From contig NZ_JAVIFV010000001.1 in NCBI RefSeq assembly GCF_031157375.1, forward strand, positions 1,178,001-1,242,000: DNA of 64,000 nucleotides. The letters run 5' to 3'. Below the pieces are notes generated by a model. It did no database searches. It was not told the DNA's origin and saw only the letters and a list, made by a program, of their open reading frames with translations. Below are positions 54,404-63,273 of the stretch, piece by piece. A program made the translations under genes and the position numbers. How positions within the stretch are numbered: the first letter of the stretch is position 1; the number at the start of each line of letters is the position of its first letter. The DNA comes from Sphingosinicella sp. LHD-64 (lineage in GTDB: Bacteria; Pseudomonadota; Alphaproteobacteria; Sphingomonadales; Sphingomonadaceae).

Positions 54404-55711
54404 TCAGCGCCGCGGCATCAGCGTCTCGGCCGCGATCACCATCGCCTCGACGCCGGTGGTGACCGACGGTTCCGGCTGGATACGGAACAGCGGCGAGTGA
54501 TGGCCGGGCGCGGTCGCGACCTGATCGGCCGGCGTGCCGCCGACGGCGAAATAGACACCTTTCACGCCGCTTTCGGGTGTGACGAAATAGGCGAAGTCCT
54601 CCGCGCCCATGCCGTCGCGCGGCTGATCGGTCAGCCGGTCCGCGCCCATTTGGGTGGCGATCGCCCGGCGCACGATATCGGCCGTCGCACTGTCGTTGAT
54701 CGTGGCCGGCGTCGTCTCGGTCGGCGAGCGGGTCACGACCGGCAGCCGGTCCTCCGGCACGCCCAGCGCCAGTGCCGTGCCGCGCGCCACCCGGTCGATC
54801 CCGTCGAGCAGCCGGGTGCGCACCTCCGGCGTGTCCGCGCGCACCGTCATCTGGAGAACGACGCGCTCCGGAATGATGTTGCTCTTCACGCCGCCATGGA
54901 TCGAGCCGACGCTGATCACCGCCCCCTGGAGCGGATCGATGTCGCGCCCGACCATCGACTGGAGCGACACGACGATCTGCGATGCAACCAACACCGGATC
55001 GACGCCGAGATGGGGATAGGCGCCATGGGTGCCCGTGCCGCGCACCTCGATCTCGACCGAATCCGCGCTGGAATAGGCGATGGTCGATGGCACGCTGATC
55101 CGGCCCGCCGGCAGGCCCGCCGCGACATGGAAGGCCACCGCGTAGTCGGGTTTGGGAAAGCGGGTGTAGAGGCCGTCCTCGACCATCGTGCGCGCGCCGG
55201 AAATGGTCTCCTCCGCGGGTTGGGCGATGAGGACGAGGGTGCCCGACCAGTTCGCCCGGCGCGCCATCAGTTGCCGCGCGGTGCCAACCAGCGCGGTGAT
55301 GTGCACGTCATGGCCGCAGGCATGCATGACCGGCTGCTCGGCGCCGCTCGCATCCGTCTGCCGTGCCCGCGAGGCATTGGGCAGGCCCGAGCGCTCCTCG
55401 AGTGGCAGCCCGTCCATGTCGGCGCGCAGCAATACGGTCGGCCCGTCGCCGTTGCGCAGCAATGCGACCACGCCATGGCCGCCGATACCGGTGGTCACCT
55501 CATAGCCGAGCGCGCGCAGCTCCTGCGCCATCCGCGCCGACGTCTGGACCTCGCGGCCGGACAGCTCCGGATTGCGGTGGAAATGGTCGAACAGCGCGCC
55601 GAGATTGGCCCGATAGTCGGCCGCGACCGACTCGCGCAGCGCCGAATCCTGTGCGCTGGCACCGCTCGCGATCCCGGACGCGAGCATCGCCAGCACAAGC
55701 ATCTTCGTCAT
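54404..55711 (-). CDS. Exported M20-family amidohydrolase/peptidase
   Basis: A 435-residue metal hydrolase with a signal peptide (MTKMLVLAMLASGIASGASAQD). The metal site is in MHACGHDVHITALVG with the catalytic pair following in PAEETISGARTMVEDGL; the lid domain has GTGTHGAYPHLGVDPV, and GAEDFAYFV supplies the last His/Glu region. The closest types are N-acyl-L-amino acid or hippurate hydrolases (amidohydrolases). It is convergent with the 37-residue gene, with 7 bases between. Confidence 0.92.
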   Translation of the reverse strand: MTKMLVLAMLASGIASGASAQDSALRESVAADYRANLGALFDHFHRNPELSGREVQTSARMAQELRALGYEVTTGIGGHGVVALLRNGDGPTVLLRADMDGLPLEERSGLPNASRARQTDASGAEQPVMHACGHDVHITALVGTARQLMARRANWSGTLVLIAQPAEETISGARTMVEDGLYTRFPKPDYAVAFHVAAGLPAGRISVPSTIAYSSADSVEIEVRGTGTHGAYPHLGVDPVLVASQIVVSLQSMVGRDIDPLQGAVISVGSIHGGVKSNIIPERVVLQMTVRADTPEVRTRLLDGIDRVARGTALALGVPEDRLPVVTRSPTETTPATINDSATADIVRRAIATQMGADRLTDQPRDGMGAEDFAYFVTPESGVKGVYFAVGGTPADQVATAPGHHSPLFRIQPEPSVTTGVEAMVIAAETLMPRR

Positions 55712-55775
55712 TCCGGCCCCCTATGTTGATGCGCGACCATGGCGGCCGTATCCGGACTCGTCAATTTGACCGGCG

Positions 55776-56891
55776 TCAGTATCCCTTCAGCCTGGCCAGC
55801 CGGTCCGCATGATAGTTCGCGTCGCCGAACAGCTCGTTCAGGACACGGTCGCGCTTCATGTAGAGGCCGATGTCATATTCGTCGGTCATGCCGATGCCGC
55901 CGTGCATTTGCACGCCCTCCTGCACTGCGAGCTGCGAGGCGCGGCCCGCCTTGGCCTTGGCGACGGAGACCATCGCCTCCGCGTTCTCTGACCCCTCGTC
56001 GAGCAGTTGCTGCGCCTTCAAGGTCGCGGCGCGGGCGATCTCCAGCTCGGAATAGAGATGGGCGGAGCGGAATTGCAGCGCCTGGAACTCGCCGATCAGG
56101 CGGCCGAACTGCTTGCGCTGCTTGAGATAGTCGACGGTCATGTCCATTGCCGCCGTGCCCAAGCCGACCAACTCCGCCGCGGCGCCCGTGCGCCCGGCCT
56201 TCAGCACGCGCGACAGCACCGCCGCGCCGCCGCCCATCTCACCGACCACCGCGTCCGCATCGACCTCGACATCGGCGAAGGTCAGCCGCGCGCCGATGCT
56301 GCTGTCGGCGAGGCGCACGCCTTCGACCTCCAGCCCGGCCATACCCTTCTCGACGGCGAACAGGGTGAGCCCTTCGTCGGCCTGCGCGGCGACGAGCGTG
56401 ACGTCGGCCGACGCGCCCTGCACCACGAACTGCTTGGCGCCCGACAGTTTGAACCCATTGCCCGCGCGCTCGGCGCGCATTGCGATCGCCTCGGGCCGGT
56501 GCTTCGCCCCTTCGTCGAGCGCCAGTGCCGCGACCGTCTCGCCGGCAAGGATGCCGGGATACCAGCGCGCCGCATGGGTGGTGCCTTTCACCGCCTCAAC
56601 GAAGGCGAGCGCGGTCATCAGGAAGGGCGAGGGCGTCAGGTTGCGGCCGATCTCCTCCAGCACGATGCCAGCCTCGACATGGCCGAGGCCGAGCCCGCCC
56701 TCCGCCTCGTCGATCAGGATGCCGGTGAACCCCATCTCGGCGAACTGCTTCCACAGGCCGTGGCCGAAACCGTCCTTGCAGTTGATCCCGCGCCAGTGAC
56801 GCAGCTGCGTCGCGATCGCGCCCTCGGCCGCCATGAAATCGCGCGCCGTATCGCGCAGCATGGTCTGGTCGTCGGTCAGATAGAGCGGCAT
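55776..56891 (-). CDS. Acyl-CoA dehydrogenase family protein (type with divergent catalytic region)
   Basis: A 371-residue flavoprotein. It has the N-terminal helical domain (DDQTMLRDTARDFMAAEGA), central sheet (ANDVTLVAA-like strands, GNGFKLSGAKQFVVQGASADV) and C-terminal helices ending QEGVQMHGGIGMTDEYDIGLYMKRDRV. It lacks the EGGTSEIQ segment of its neighbour. Two dissimilar adjacent dehydrogenases separated only by a hairpin suggest a heteromeric enzyme like those in sterol side-chain breakdown; this is inference. Confidence 0.9.
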   Translation of the reverse strand: MPLYLTDDQTMLRDTARDFMAAEGAIATQLRHWRGINCKDGFGHGLWKQFAEMGFTGILIDEAEGGLGLGHVEAGIVLEEIGRNLTPSPFLMTALAFVEAVKGTTHAARWYPGILAGETVAALALDEGAKHRPEAIAMRAERAGNGFKLSGAKQFVVQGASADVTLVAAQADEGLTLFAVEKGMAGLEVEGVRLADSSIGARLTFADVEVDADAVVGEMGGGAAVLSRVLKAGRTGAAAELVGLGTAAMDMTVDYLKQRKQFGRLIGEFQALQFRSAHLYSELEIARAATLKAQQLLDEGSENAEAMVSVAKAKAGRASQLAVQEGVQMHGGIGMTDEYDIGLYMKRDRVLNELFGDANYHADRLARLKGY

Positions 56892-56900
56892 TCTTATCTC

Positions 56901-56987
56901 CGTCGCCCCGGCGAAGGCCGGGGTCTCAGGGGGTGAAGGGCTCGGCGTCTTTTCCCGCCGAGATGCCGGGCCTTCGCCGGCATGACG
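56901..56987. repeat. Long hairpin repeat, family C copy 2
   Basis: CGTCGCCCCGGCGAAGGCC and GGCCTTCGCCGGCATGACG arms with GTCTC / GAGAT inner flanks, same type as 20684-20765. It lies between the two acyl-CoA dehydrogenase genes, directly upstream of the second one's start. Confidence 0.75.
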
Positions 56988-56991
56988 ACAA

Positions 56992-58155
56992 CTAGGCGCC
57001 CGGCAGGTCGAGGATGCGCTTGGCGATGATGCCCAGCTGGATTTCGCTGGTGCCGCCTTCGATCGAATTGGCCTTTGTGCGGAGCCACTCGCGCGCCGCC
57101 TTGCCCTTCTTCGAACGGTCGCTTTCCCATTCGAGCGTGTTCGATCCGCCGGCCGCCATCACCAGCTCGTGCCGCGCCTTGTTCAACTCGGTGCCGGCAT
57201 ATTTCATCATCGAGGGCTGAGCGGGATGCGCCTTGCCGGCCTTCAGCTCGTCGATGAACTTCTCGCTCATCGCCCGGAAGGCGAGCGAATCCACGTCGAA
57301 GCGCGCCACCTCGCCACGCAGCAGCGGATCGGCGGCGACCGCCTCGCCCAGCGCTTCGCCGAGCGTGCCCGACTGGCCGCCCAGCCCCATGCCGGAGATC
57401 ATCTCGCGCTCGTGGCCGAGCAGGTATTTGGCGACGTCCCAACCCTTATTGAGTTCGCCGACGATCTGGTCCTTCGGCACCTGCACATCGTCGAAGAAGG
57501 TTTCGCAGAAGGGCGAATAGCCGGAGATCAGCAGAATCGGCCTGGTCGAGACGCCGGGCGAAGCCATGTCGAACAGCAGGAAGCTGATCCCTTGATGCTT
57601 GGGCGCCTGGGGATCGGTGCGGACCAGGCAGAAAATCCAGTCCGCCTTGTCGGCATAGGAGGTCCAGACCTTCTGGCCATTGACCAGCCAGTGATCGCCC
57701 TTGTCTTCACACTTGGTCTGCAAGCTGGCGAGGTCGGAGCCGGCGCCCGGCTCGGAATAGCCCTGGCACCAGCGAATCTCGCCGCGGGCGATCCGGGTCA
57801 GATAATGCGTCTTCTGCGCTTCCGTCCCATATTTCAGCAGCGCCGGCCCGAGCATCGAAATGCCGAAGCTGTAGAGCGGATTGCGCGCCCCGATCCGGGC
57901 CATTTCCTGACGCAGGATCTTGGTCTCCTCCGGCGAGAGTCCGCCGCCACCATAGGCGGTCGGCCAGTCCGGCACGGTCCAGCCGCGCGCCGCCATCGCC
58001 TCCATCCACTGCTTCTGTGCGTCGTTCTTGAAGACCGGATTGCGGCCACCCCAGCACATGTCGGTCTCGTCGCGCACGGGCTCGCGCATCTCGGGCGGGC
58101 AATTGGCTTCAAGCCATGCCCGCGTTTCCTGGCGGAACGTCTCCAGGTCGGTCAT
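56992..58155 (-). CDS. Acyl-CoA dehydrogenase
   Basis: A 387-residue flavoprotein oxidising acyl-CoA to enoyl-CoA with FAD. It has the central CQGYSEPGAGSDLASLQT flavin-binding stretch, WLVNGQKVWTSYADKADW, and the C-terminal RTKANSIEGGTSEIQLGIIAKRI, typical of FadE-like enzymes acting on long or cyclic substrates. The gene starts the two-dehydrogenase operon; the monooxygenase gene lies 63 bases upstream on the same strand. Confidence 0.95.
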   Translation of the reverse strand: MTDLETFRQETRAWLEANCPPEMREPVRDETDMCWGGRNPVFKNDAQKQWMEAMAARGWTVPDWPTAYGGGGLSPEETKILRQEMARIGARNPLYSFGISMLGPALLKYGTEAQKTHYLTRIARGEIRWCQGYSEPGAGSDLASLQTKCEDKGDHWLVNGQKVWTSYADKADWIFCLVRTDPQAPKHQGISFLLFDMASPGVSTRPILLISGYSPFCETFFDDVQVPKDQIVGELNKGWDVAKYLLGHEREMISGMGLGGQSGTLGEALGEAVAADPLLRGEVARFDVDSLAFRAMSEKFIDELKAGKAHPAQPSMMKYAGTELNKARHELVMAAGGSNTLEWESDRSKKGKAAREWLRTKANSIEGGTSEIQLGIIAKRILDLPGA

Positions 58156-58218
58156 CCGACTCCTCTCCTTTACGTAAACGTCAAGTGCCGCGCATGCGCC
58201 AAGGAGTCAACCGGCACC

Positions 58219-59673
58219 TCATCGGCGGCGCCGGAATTCCATCGCCTCGTCGGTGATCGTGCCGAGCCCCAGCATCAGCCGGTCCTTGAGATAATTCTGG
58301 TGGACCCGCCACGGCGGCTTCGGCCCCTGTCCCGGCAGGCTCGCAGCGGCGCGCCGGACGTAGCCGGAGCTGAAGTCGATCATCGGCTGCCGCGCGACTC
58401 CACCTGCCGGCAGCCGCGGCACGCAGAGGGCGAGATCGTGCCGGTCCATATGATTGATCAGCCGGCAGGCATAGCGCGCGGTGAGATCGCTCTTCAGCGT
58501 CCAGGAGGCGTTGGTGTAGCCGAACGACAGGACCAGGTTCGGCACGTCGTTCAGCATCATGCCCTTGTAGCTGATCCGATCGGCGACGTTGACCGGCACG
58601 CCGTCCACCTCCAGCGCGATGCCGCCGAAGAGCTTCACCACCAGCCCGGTCGCGGTGACGACGATGTCCGCCGCGATCTCCCGGCCCGAGGCAAGGCGCA
58701 GGCCGATCTCGGTGAAGCTCTCGATCGTGTCGGTAACGACCTCGACCTTGCCCTCTCGCATCGCCTGAAAGAGATCACCGTCGGGCACCAGGCAGACCCG
58801 CTGGTCCCACGGATTGTAAGCCGGCCCGAAGTCGCGCTCCACGTCATGGCCGGGCAGCTCGTTGGCCACCATCTTCAGGAGCAGGGCCCGCACCCGCTCC
58901 GGCTTCTTGCGCGACCGCGAGAAGAAGGACAGGCCGAGCAGCACGTTCTTCCACCGGATCGCCCTGGCCGACAGACCGGCCGGAAGCATCCTCTGGAGCC
59001 CGCGTGCAACGACGTCCTCGGACGGGCGCGCGACGATGTAGGAGGGCGATCGCTGGAGCATGGTCACATGCGCCGCCCTCTCCGCCAGCGCCGGCACCAG
59101 CGTCACCGCCGTCGCGCCGCTGCCGATGACGACGACCCGCTTGCCGGCAAGATCGAGATCGTCCGGCCAGGATTGCGGATGGACGACCCGGCCCCGATAC
59201 GCCTCCTCGCCCGGCCAGTCCGGGCGGTAGCCCCTTTCATAATCGTAATAGCCGCTGCCCAGGAACAGGAGGGCGCAGGTGAAACGGCGGGGTCCGTCCG
59301 CCGTTTGCGTCTCCACTGTCCAGCGCGCCTCCCCGGTCGACCAGCTCGCCTTGCTCACCCGATGACCGAAGCGAACATGGGTATCGATTCCGAACGCCTG
59401 TGCCGTCTCCTCGATATAGGCCCGGATCGAGGCGCCGTCGGCGATCGCCTTCTCGCCTGTCCACGGCCGGAACGGGAACCCCAGCGTGTACATGTCGCTG
59501 TCGGACCGGATGCCGGGATAGCGGAACAGGTCCCAGGTCCCGCCGATTGCGTCGCGCGCTTCAAGGACCAGCCAGGACTTGCCGGGGCAGCGCCTCTTCA
59601 CGCGATAGGCCGCGTCGATCCCGGAAATGCCGGCGCCGACGATCAGGACGTCGACATGCTCGGCCGCCGTCAT
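58219..59673 (-). CDS. Flavin-containing monooxygenase (Baeyer-Villiger type)
   Basis: A 484-residue NADPH- and FAD-dependent monooxygenase. FAD loop: VLIVGAGISGIDAAYRV. The segment YRGRVVHPQSWP fits the Baeyer-Villiger fingerprint FxGxxxHxxxW[P/D]. The NADPH loop is VVVIGSGATAVTL. It would insert one oxygen into a ketone or oxidise a soft nucleophile; the substrate is unknown. It shares strand with the two acyl-CoA dehydrogenases downstream, suggesting a route degrading cyclic or aliphatic ketones. Confidence 0.92.
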   Translation of the reverse strand: MTAAEHVDVLIVGAGISGIDAAYRVKRRCPGKSWLVLEARDAIGGTWDLFRYPGIRSDSDMYTLGFPFRPWTGEKAIADGASIRAYIEETAQAFGIDTHVRFGHRVSKASWSTGEARWTVETQTADGPRRFTCALLFLGSGYYDYERGYRPDWPGEEAYRGRVVHPQSWPDDLDLAGKRVVVIGSGATAVTLVPALAERAAHVTMLQRSPSYIVARPSEDVVARGLQRMLPAGLSARAIRWKNVLLGLSFFSRSRKKPERVRALLLKMVANELPGHDVERDFGPAYNPWDQRVCLVPDGDLFQAMREGKVEVVTDTIESFTEIGLRLASGREIAADIVVTATGLVVKLFGGIALEVDGVPVNVADRISYKGMMLNDVPNLVLSFGYTNASWTLKSDLTARYACRLINHMDRHDLALCVPRLPAGGVARQPMIDFSSGYVRRAAASLPGQGPKPPWRVHQNYLKDRLMLGLGTITDEAMEFRRRR

Positions 59674-59683
59674 CGGCCCTTTT

Positions 59684-59764
59684 CGTCATTGCGAGCCCCG
59701 AGAGGGCGCGGCGATCCGGATGCCGAGACTGGATCGCCGCGGCGCTCCGCGCCTCGCGATGACG
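59684..59764. repeat. Long hairpin repeat, family B copy 2
   Basis: CGTCATTGCGAG..GGCGATCC on the left and GGATCGCC..CTCGCGATGACG on the right, same plan as 47061-47144 with a different centre. It lies between the monooxygenase and the second DUF885 gene. Confidence 0.75.
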
Positions 59765-59772
59765 AAGTCATG

Positions 59773-61608
59773 TCAGGCTCTCCGCGCCGCGGTCCATTCC
59801 GCCACGACGGTCGCCAGCACCTCCAGCGGCATGTCGCCGCTGCCGATCACCGTATCGTGGAACGACTTGAGATCGAAGTTGGCGCCGGTCGCCGCCCGCG
59901 CCTGCTCACGCAGGCGGACGATCTCGGTGTGGCCGATCTTGTAGGCGCAGGCCTGGCCCGGCCAGACGATGTAGCGCTCGACCTCGCTGGTCGCCGAAAT
60001 GGGATCGAGCCCGACCTCGTCGGTGAAATAGCGGATCGACTGTTCGCGGCTCCAGCCCCTGGCGTGCATACCGGTGTCCATGACGATGCGGGCGGCGCGG
60101 TAGAGGAAGCTCTGCAGGCGACCGATCCGGCCTTGGGGGAATTCGTCATACATGCCGATCTCGTCGGCGAGCTGCTCGGCATAGAGCCCCCAGCCCTCGC
60201 CGAACGCCGACACGCCGATGTTGCGGTGGAGGAGCGGGATCGCTTGGTTGCCGAGCACGGTCGCGCCCTGCCAGAGGTGGCCCGGCACGCTCTCGTGATA
60301 GGTGAGTGTCGGCAGCGCCCATTTCGGCCAGATCCGGGTGTCGACGAGGTTGATATAGTAGGTGCCAGGCCGGGTGCCGTCGAGGCTGCCGCCCTGTGCA
60401 TAGCCGCGCGGCGCACCGACTTCGATTGCCGGCGGCACGCGACGGATTTCCATGCCAGTGGTCGGGATCACGCCGAAATAGTCGGGCATCCGCGCCCGGA
60501 TCGCCTCGAGCTGGCGGCGCAGGTCGCCGAGCAGCTGCTCGCGGCCTGCATCGGTGTTGGGGTAGAGATAGCGATCTTCTTGGCCCAACGCGCGGAGACG
60601 CGCGCCGACGCTGCCCTGCGTCAGGCCCTCGCGGCGCAGCAGCGGATCGAGCTCGGCGGTGAGCTCCGCCACCTGAGTCAGGCCGATCTGATGCGCCTGG
60701 TCGGGCGTCAGGCCGGTGCTGGTGTGATAGCGCAGGCACAGATTGTAGAAGCGCTCGCCGTCCGGGAGGTGGCTGACCGCCGGGTTGGTGCCGGCGTCGT
60801 GCTGCATCGCCGTCAGGATCTGGATCTGCCGGTCGAGCGCGGCGGCGAGCCGGCCGTCGACGATCGCGGCCGCGGCGGTGCCCCAGTCGCCCGCTATGTT
60901 CTTCTCCCGCGCCCGGCGCACCAGCGAGCGTACCAGACCGGAGCGCTCGCCCCGTTCGGACCTCAGGGCCCGTGTCTGGGTCAGCGCCTTGTCGAGGATG
61001 TAGGTCGGCGGGATGACGGCGCGGCCGGCATCGGCGCGGGCATGGTCGACGTCCTGGTTGACCGCCTCGGCAAAGGCCCCCAGCCGGGCGAGATAGGCGT
61101 CGCAATCCTCGCGCGTGTCGATGCCGTGCTGGCTGTCGAGGAAATCGGGGACGGTCTGATAGGCGCCGGTCAGCTGCGACAGCGCATAGGGAACCGGATA
61201 GGAATAGCCGCCGATCCCGCCATAGGGAAAGGTCGCGACCTCGCTCATCCGGTCGCCGAGCCAGAGCACGGTGTCGAGCCAGCCGCGCTCCTGCCCCTGC
61301 AGCGCCGACCGATCAATCTGGCGGAGACGCTCCAGATGATCGAGCAGCGGCCGGTAGACACCCATCTTGCCGGATGGTCCGGAATCGCCGAGCCGGCTCT
61401 TGAGCCAGGCCAGCTCGCCGGTGTCGAGGCCGAGGCTCGTCGCCATTTCCGGCGCTGTCCGCAACATCCCTTCGAAGATGCTGTCGTAGAGCGCCCGCGC
61501 CGAGGCCGTCTCCGAACGCGGCGCCATGCCCGCGCAGCCGGTGAGCGCCAGCGCACCGGCAGCGGCCGACCCCGTCAGGAACTGGCGGCGATCCAATGTC
61601 ATGGACAT
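59773..61608 (-). CDS. Tat-exported DUF885 protein, copy 2 (possible lipoprotein)
   Basis: A DUF885 protein of 611 residues (609 from the ATG at 61602). The signal LDRRQFLTGSAAAGALALTGC combines a twin-arginine motif with a lipobox, so it may be a Tat-exported lipoprotein. The conserved motif is YHESVPGHLWQG; GVSAFGEGWGLYAEQLADEIG follows as in copy 1. In copy 2 the second His of GHH is replaced by Leu. Function unknown; the family is suspected to be peptidase-like. A family A hairpin lies between it and the amidohydrolase gene upstream. Confidence 0.92.
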   Translation of the reverse strand: MSMTLDRRQFLTGSAAAGALALTGCAGMAPRSETASARALYDSIFEGMLRTAPEMATSLGLDTGELAWLKSRLGDSGPSGKMGVYRPLLDHLERLRQIDRSALQGQERGWLDTVLWLGDRMSEVATFPYGGIGGYSYPVPYALSQLTGAYQTVPDFLDSQHGIDTREDCDAYLARLGAFAEAVNQDVDHARADAGRAVIPPTYILDKALTQTRALRSERGERSGLVRSLVRRAREKNIAGDWGTAAAAIVDGRLAAALDRQIQILTAMQHDAGTNPAVSHLPDGERFYNLCLRYHTSTGLTPDQAHQIGLTQVAELTAELDPLLRREGLTQGSVGARLRALGQEDRYLYPNTDAGREQLLGDLRRQLEAIRARMPDYFGVIPTTGMEIRRVPPAIEVGAPRGYAQGGSLDGTRPGTYYINLVDTRIWPKWALPTLTYHESVPGHLWQGATVLGNQAIPLLHRNIGVSAFGEGWGLYAEQLADEIGMYDEFPQGRIGRLQSFLYRAARIVMDTGMHARGWSREQSIRYFTDEVGLDPISATSEVERYIVWPGQACAYKIGHTEIVRLREQARAATGANFDLKSFHDTVIGSGDMPLEVLATVVAEWTAARRA

Positions 61609-61651
61609 AGTCTTCCTCTTTCGTCGGCGCGTGATCCCGTGCCCGTTTTTT

Positions 61652-61734
61652 GTCATGCTGAACTTGTTTCAGCATCCAGGTCTCCGACGCCTCGGCGTAT
61701 GTCGATCTGGACCCTGAAACAAGTTCAGGGTGAC
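61652..61734. repeat. Long hairpin repeat, family A copy 2
   Basis: GTCATGCTGAACTTGTTTC on the left and CCTGAAACAAGTTCAGGGTGAC on the right, partly complementary, with a distinct centre. Its reverse complement matches 19479-19560 at the ends. It lies in the gap between the amidohydrolase and DUF885 genes. Confidence 0.75.
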
Positions 61735-61741
61735 GCGTGAG

Positions 61742-63070
61742 TCATGGCTCCTGGCGGTGGACCCGGCCGCGCGCCATGACGAAATTCATCTGCCTCAGCA
61801 CGCCGACGTCGCTCAAGGGATCGCCGCGCACCGCCACGATGTCGGCGGACTTGCCCGGCTCGATCGTGCCGACCTGATCGGCGAGGCCGAGCAAGTCCGC
61901 GGCATTCACCGTCGCGGCCTGGATCGCGCTCATCGGCGTCATGCCGTGCTCGACCATCAGCAGGAACTCGTCGGCATTGCGGCCGTGCATCGAGACCCCG
62001 GCATCGGTGCCGAACGCGATGCGGACGCCGGCCGGCACGGCGCGGCGGAGCGCCTGGCCGGTGATCGAGATCCGCCATTCGATCTTCTCGCGCACTTCGC
62101 CGGTATAGGCATTGGGATTGGCGCGCATCCGCTCGATATAGCCGTTCACGGTCGACAGGGTCGGCACGTAGTAGGCGTTGGTCTGCCGGAACAGCCGCAG
62201 GCTCTCGTCGTCGATCAGCGTGCCGTGCTCGATCGAATCCGCGCCGACGCGCAGCGCCAGGTTGATCCCGTCGGCGCCGTGCGCATGGACCGCGACGCGC
62301 TTCCCGTAGAGGTGCGCTGTCTCGACGATCGCCCGCGCCTCGTCCTCGAACATCTGGGCGCCGAGCCCGAGGCCGATGCGGCTGTTCACCCCGCCCGTGG
62401 TCGCGATCTTGATGACGTCGACGCCGCGGGCGATCTGGCGGCGCACCGCGCGGCGGCAATCGTCGGGGCCATCGCAGGTGCTGCCCGAATGGCGCAGCAC
62501 ATCGTGGAACTCCTCGCGCACGCCCAGGGTCGGATCCATATGCCCGGTGGTCGCCGACAGGCTGGTGCCCGCATCGACGATGCGCGGCCCGATCGCCCAG
62601 CCGCGGCTGATCGCATCGCGCAGGCCGAGGGTAACCCCGTCGCTGGAGCCGAGATTGCGCACCGTGGTGAAGCCCGCCCGCAGCGTCTTGCGCGCATTCC
62701 ATGCGGCCTCGTGCGCGGTCAGTGCGACATTGTCCGTGACCGCGGCGAGCGTGCCCTCCACGCCCGCCCGGTCCGAATCGAGATGGACATGGCTGTCGAT
62801 GAGGCCGGGCAGCACGAAGCGATCGGAGAGATCAATCAGCCGCGCCCCTTCCGGCGCCGGCACGAACCCGTCCTGCACGGACTCGATCCGGTCGCCCCGC
62901 ACGACGATGCTCACGTTGCGGCGCGGCGCACGGCCGGGCCGGTCGAGCAACGTCCCCGCATGGATCACCACCACATCTGCGGCAGGAGCCGAAGCCGGTT
63001 GCTGCGCGGAAACCGCCGCGGCGCCGGAGAGAATCAGGGCGACAAATGGCAACACGGCAGCCAGGCGCAT
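61742..63070 (-). CDS. Exported amidohydrolase-family protein, copy 2
   Basis: A 442-residue metal-dependent hydrolase. The ATG at 63070 (MRLAAVLPFVALILSGAAAVSAQ) gives a clear signal peptide; the longer frame upstream is ignored. Metal ligands: DSHVHLD, then VAVHAHGADG, IEHGTLID and FGTDAG. The end, IEPGKSADIVAVRGDPLSD, matches the exported dipeptidase-like amidohydrolases and copy 1 at 22318. A TonB receptor gene is divergent, suggesting the substrate enters by that route. Confidence 0.93.
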   Translation of the reverse strand: MRLAAVLPFVALILSGAAAVSAQQPASAPAADVVVIHAGTLLDRPGRAPRRNVSIVVRGDRIESVQDGFVPAPEGARLIDLSDRFVLPGLIDSHVHLDSDRAGVEGTLAAVTDNVALTAHEAAWNARKTLRAGFTTVRNLGSSDGVTLGLRDAISRGWAIGPRIVDAGTSLSATTGHMDPTLGVREEFHDVLRHSGSTCDGPDDCRRAVRRQIARGVDVIKIATTGGVNSRIGLGLGAQMFEDEARAIVETAHLYGKRVAVHAHGADGINLALRVGADSIEHGTLIDDESLRLFRQTNAYYVPTLSTVNGYIERMRANPNAYTGEVREKIEWRISITGQALRRAVPAGVRIAFGTDAGVSMHGRNADEFLLMVEHGMTPMSAIQAATVNAADLLGLADQVGTIEPGKSADIVAVRGDPLSDVGVLRQMNFVMARGRVHRQEP

Positions 63071-63273
63071 GATTTCGAACCCCCTTTTTCCTGTATTGTC
63101 GCGACGATAGCCGATCCGGCCCCGCCGCCAACCCCTTACCGGCAAAACCGCAGTTGTGGCTGGCCCGCAACATGGCTGTCACATTCGCTTGAGCTTACGT
63201 AGCGGCAACCTGTTCGCCCGTCCCGCCCTCCTGTATTTTGCGCAGCATAAACATAAACCCAGGGAGGGACCGA

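Noticed and set aside
57169-61740. A very long open frame on the plus strand across the dehydrogenase, monooxygenase and DUF885 genes
   Set aside because: It is antisense to several firmly recognised minus-strand genes, has no domain content and reflects high G+C in the third codon position.
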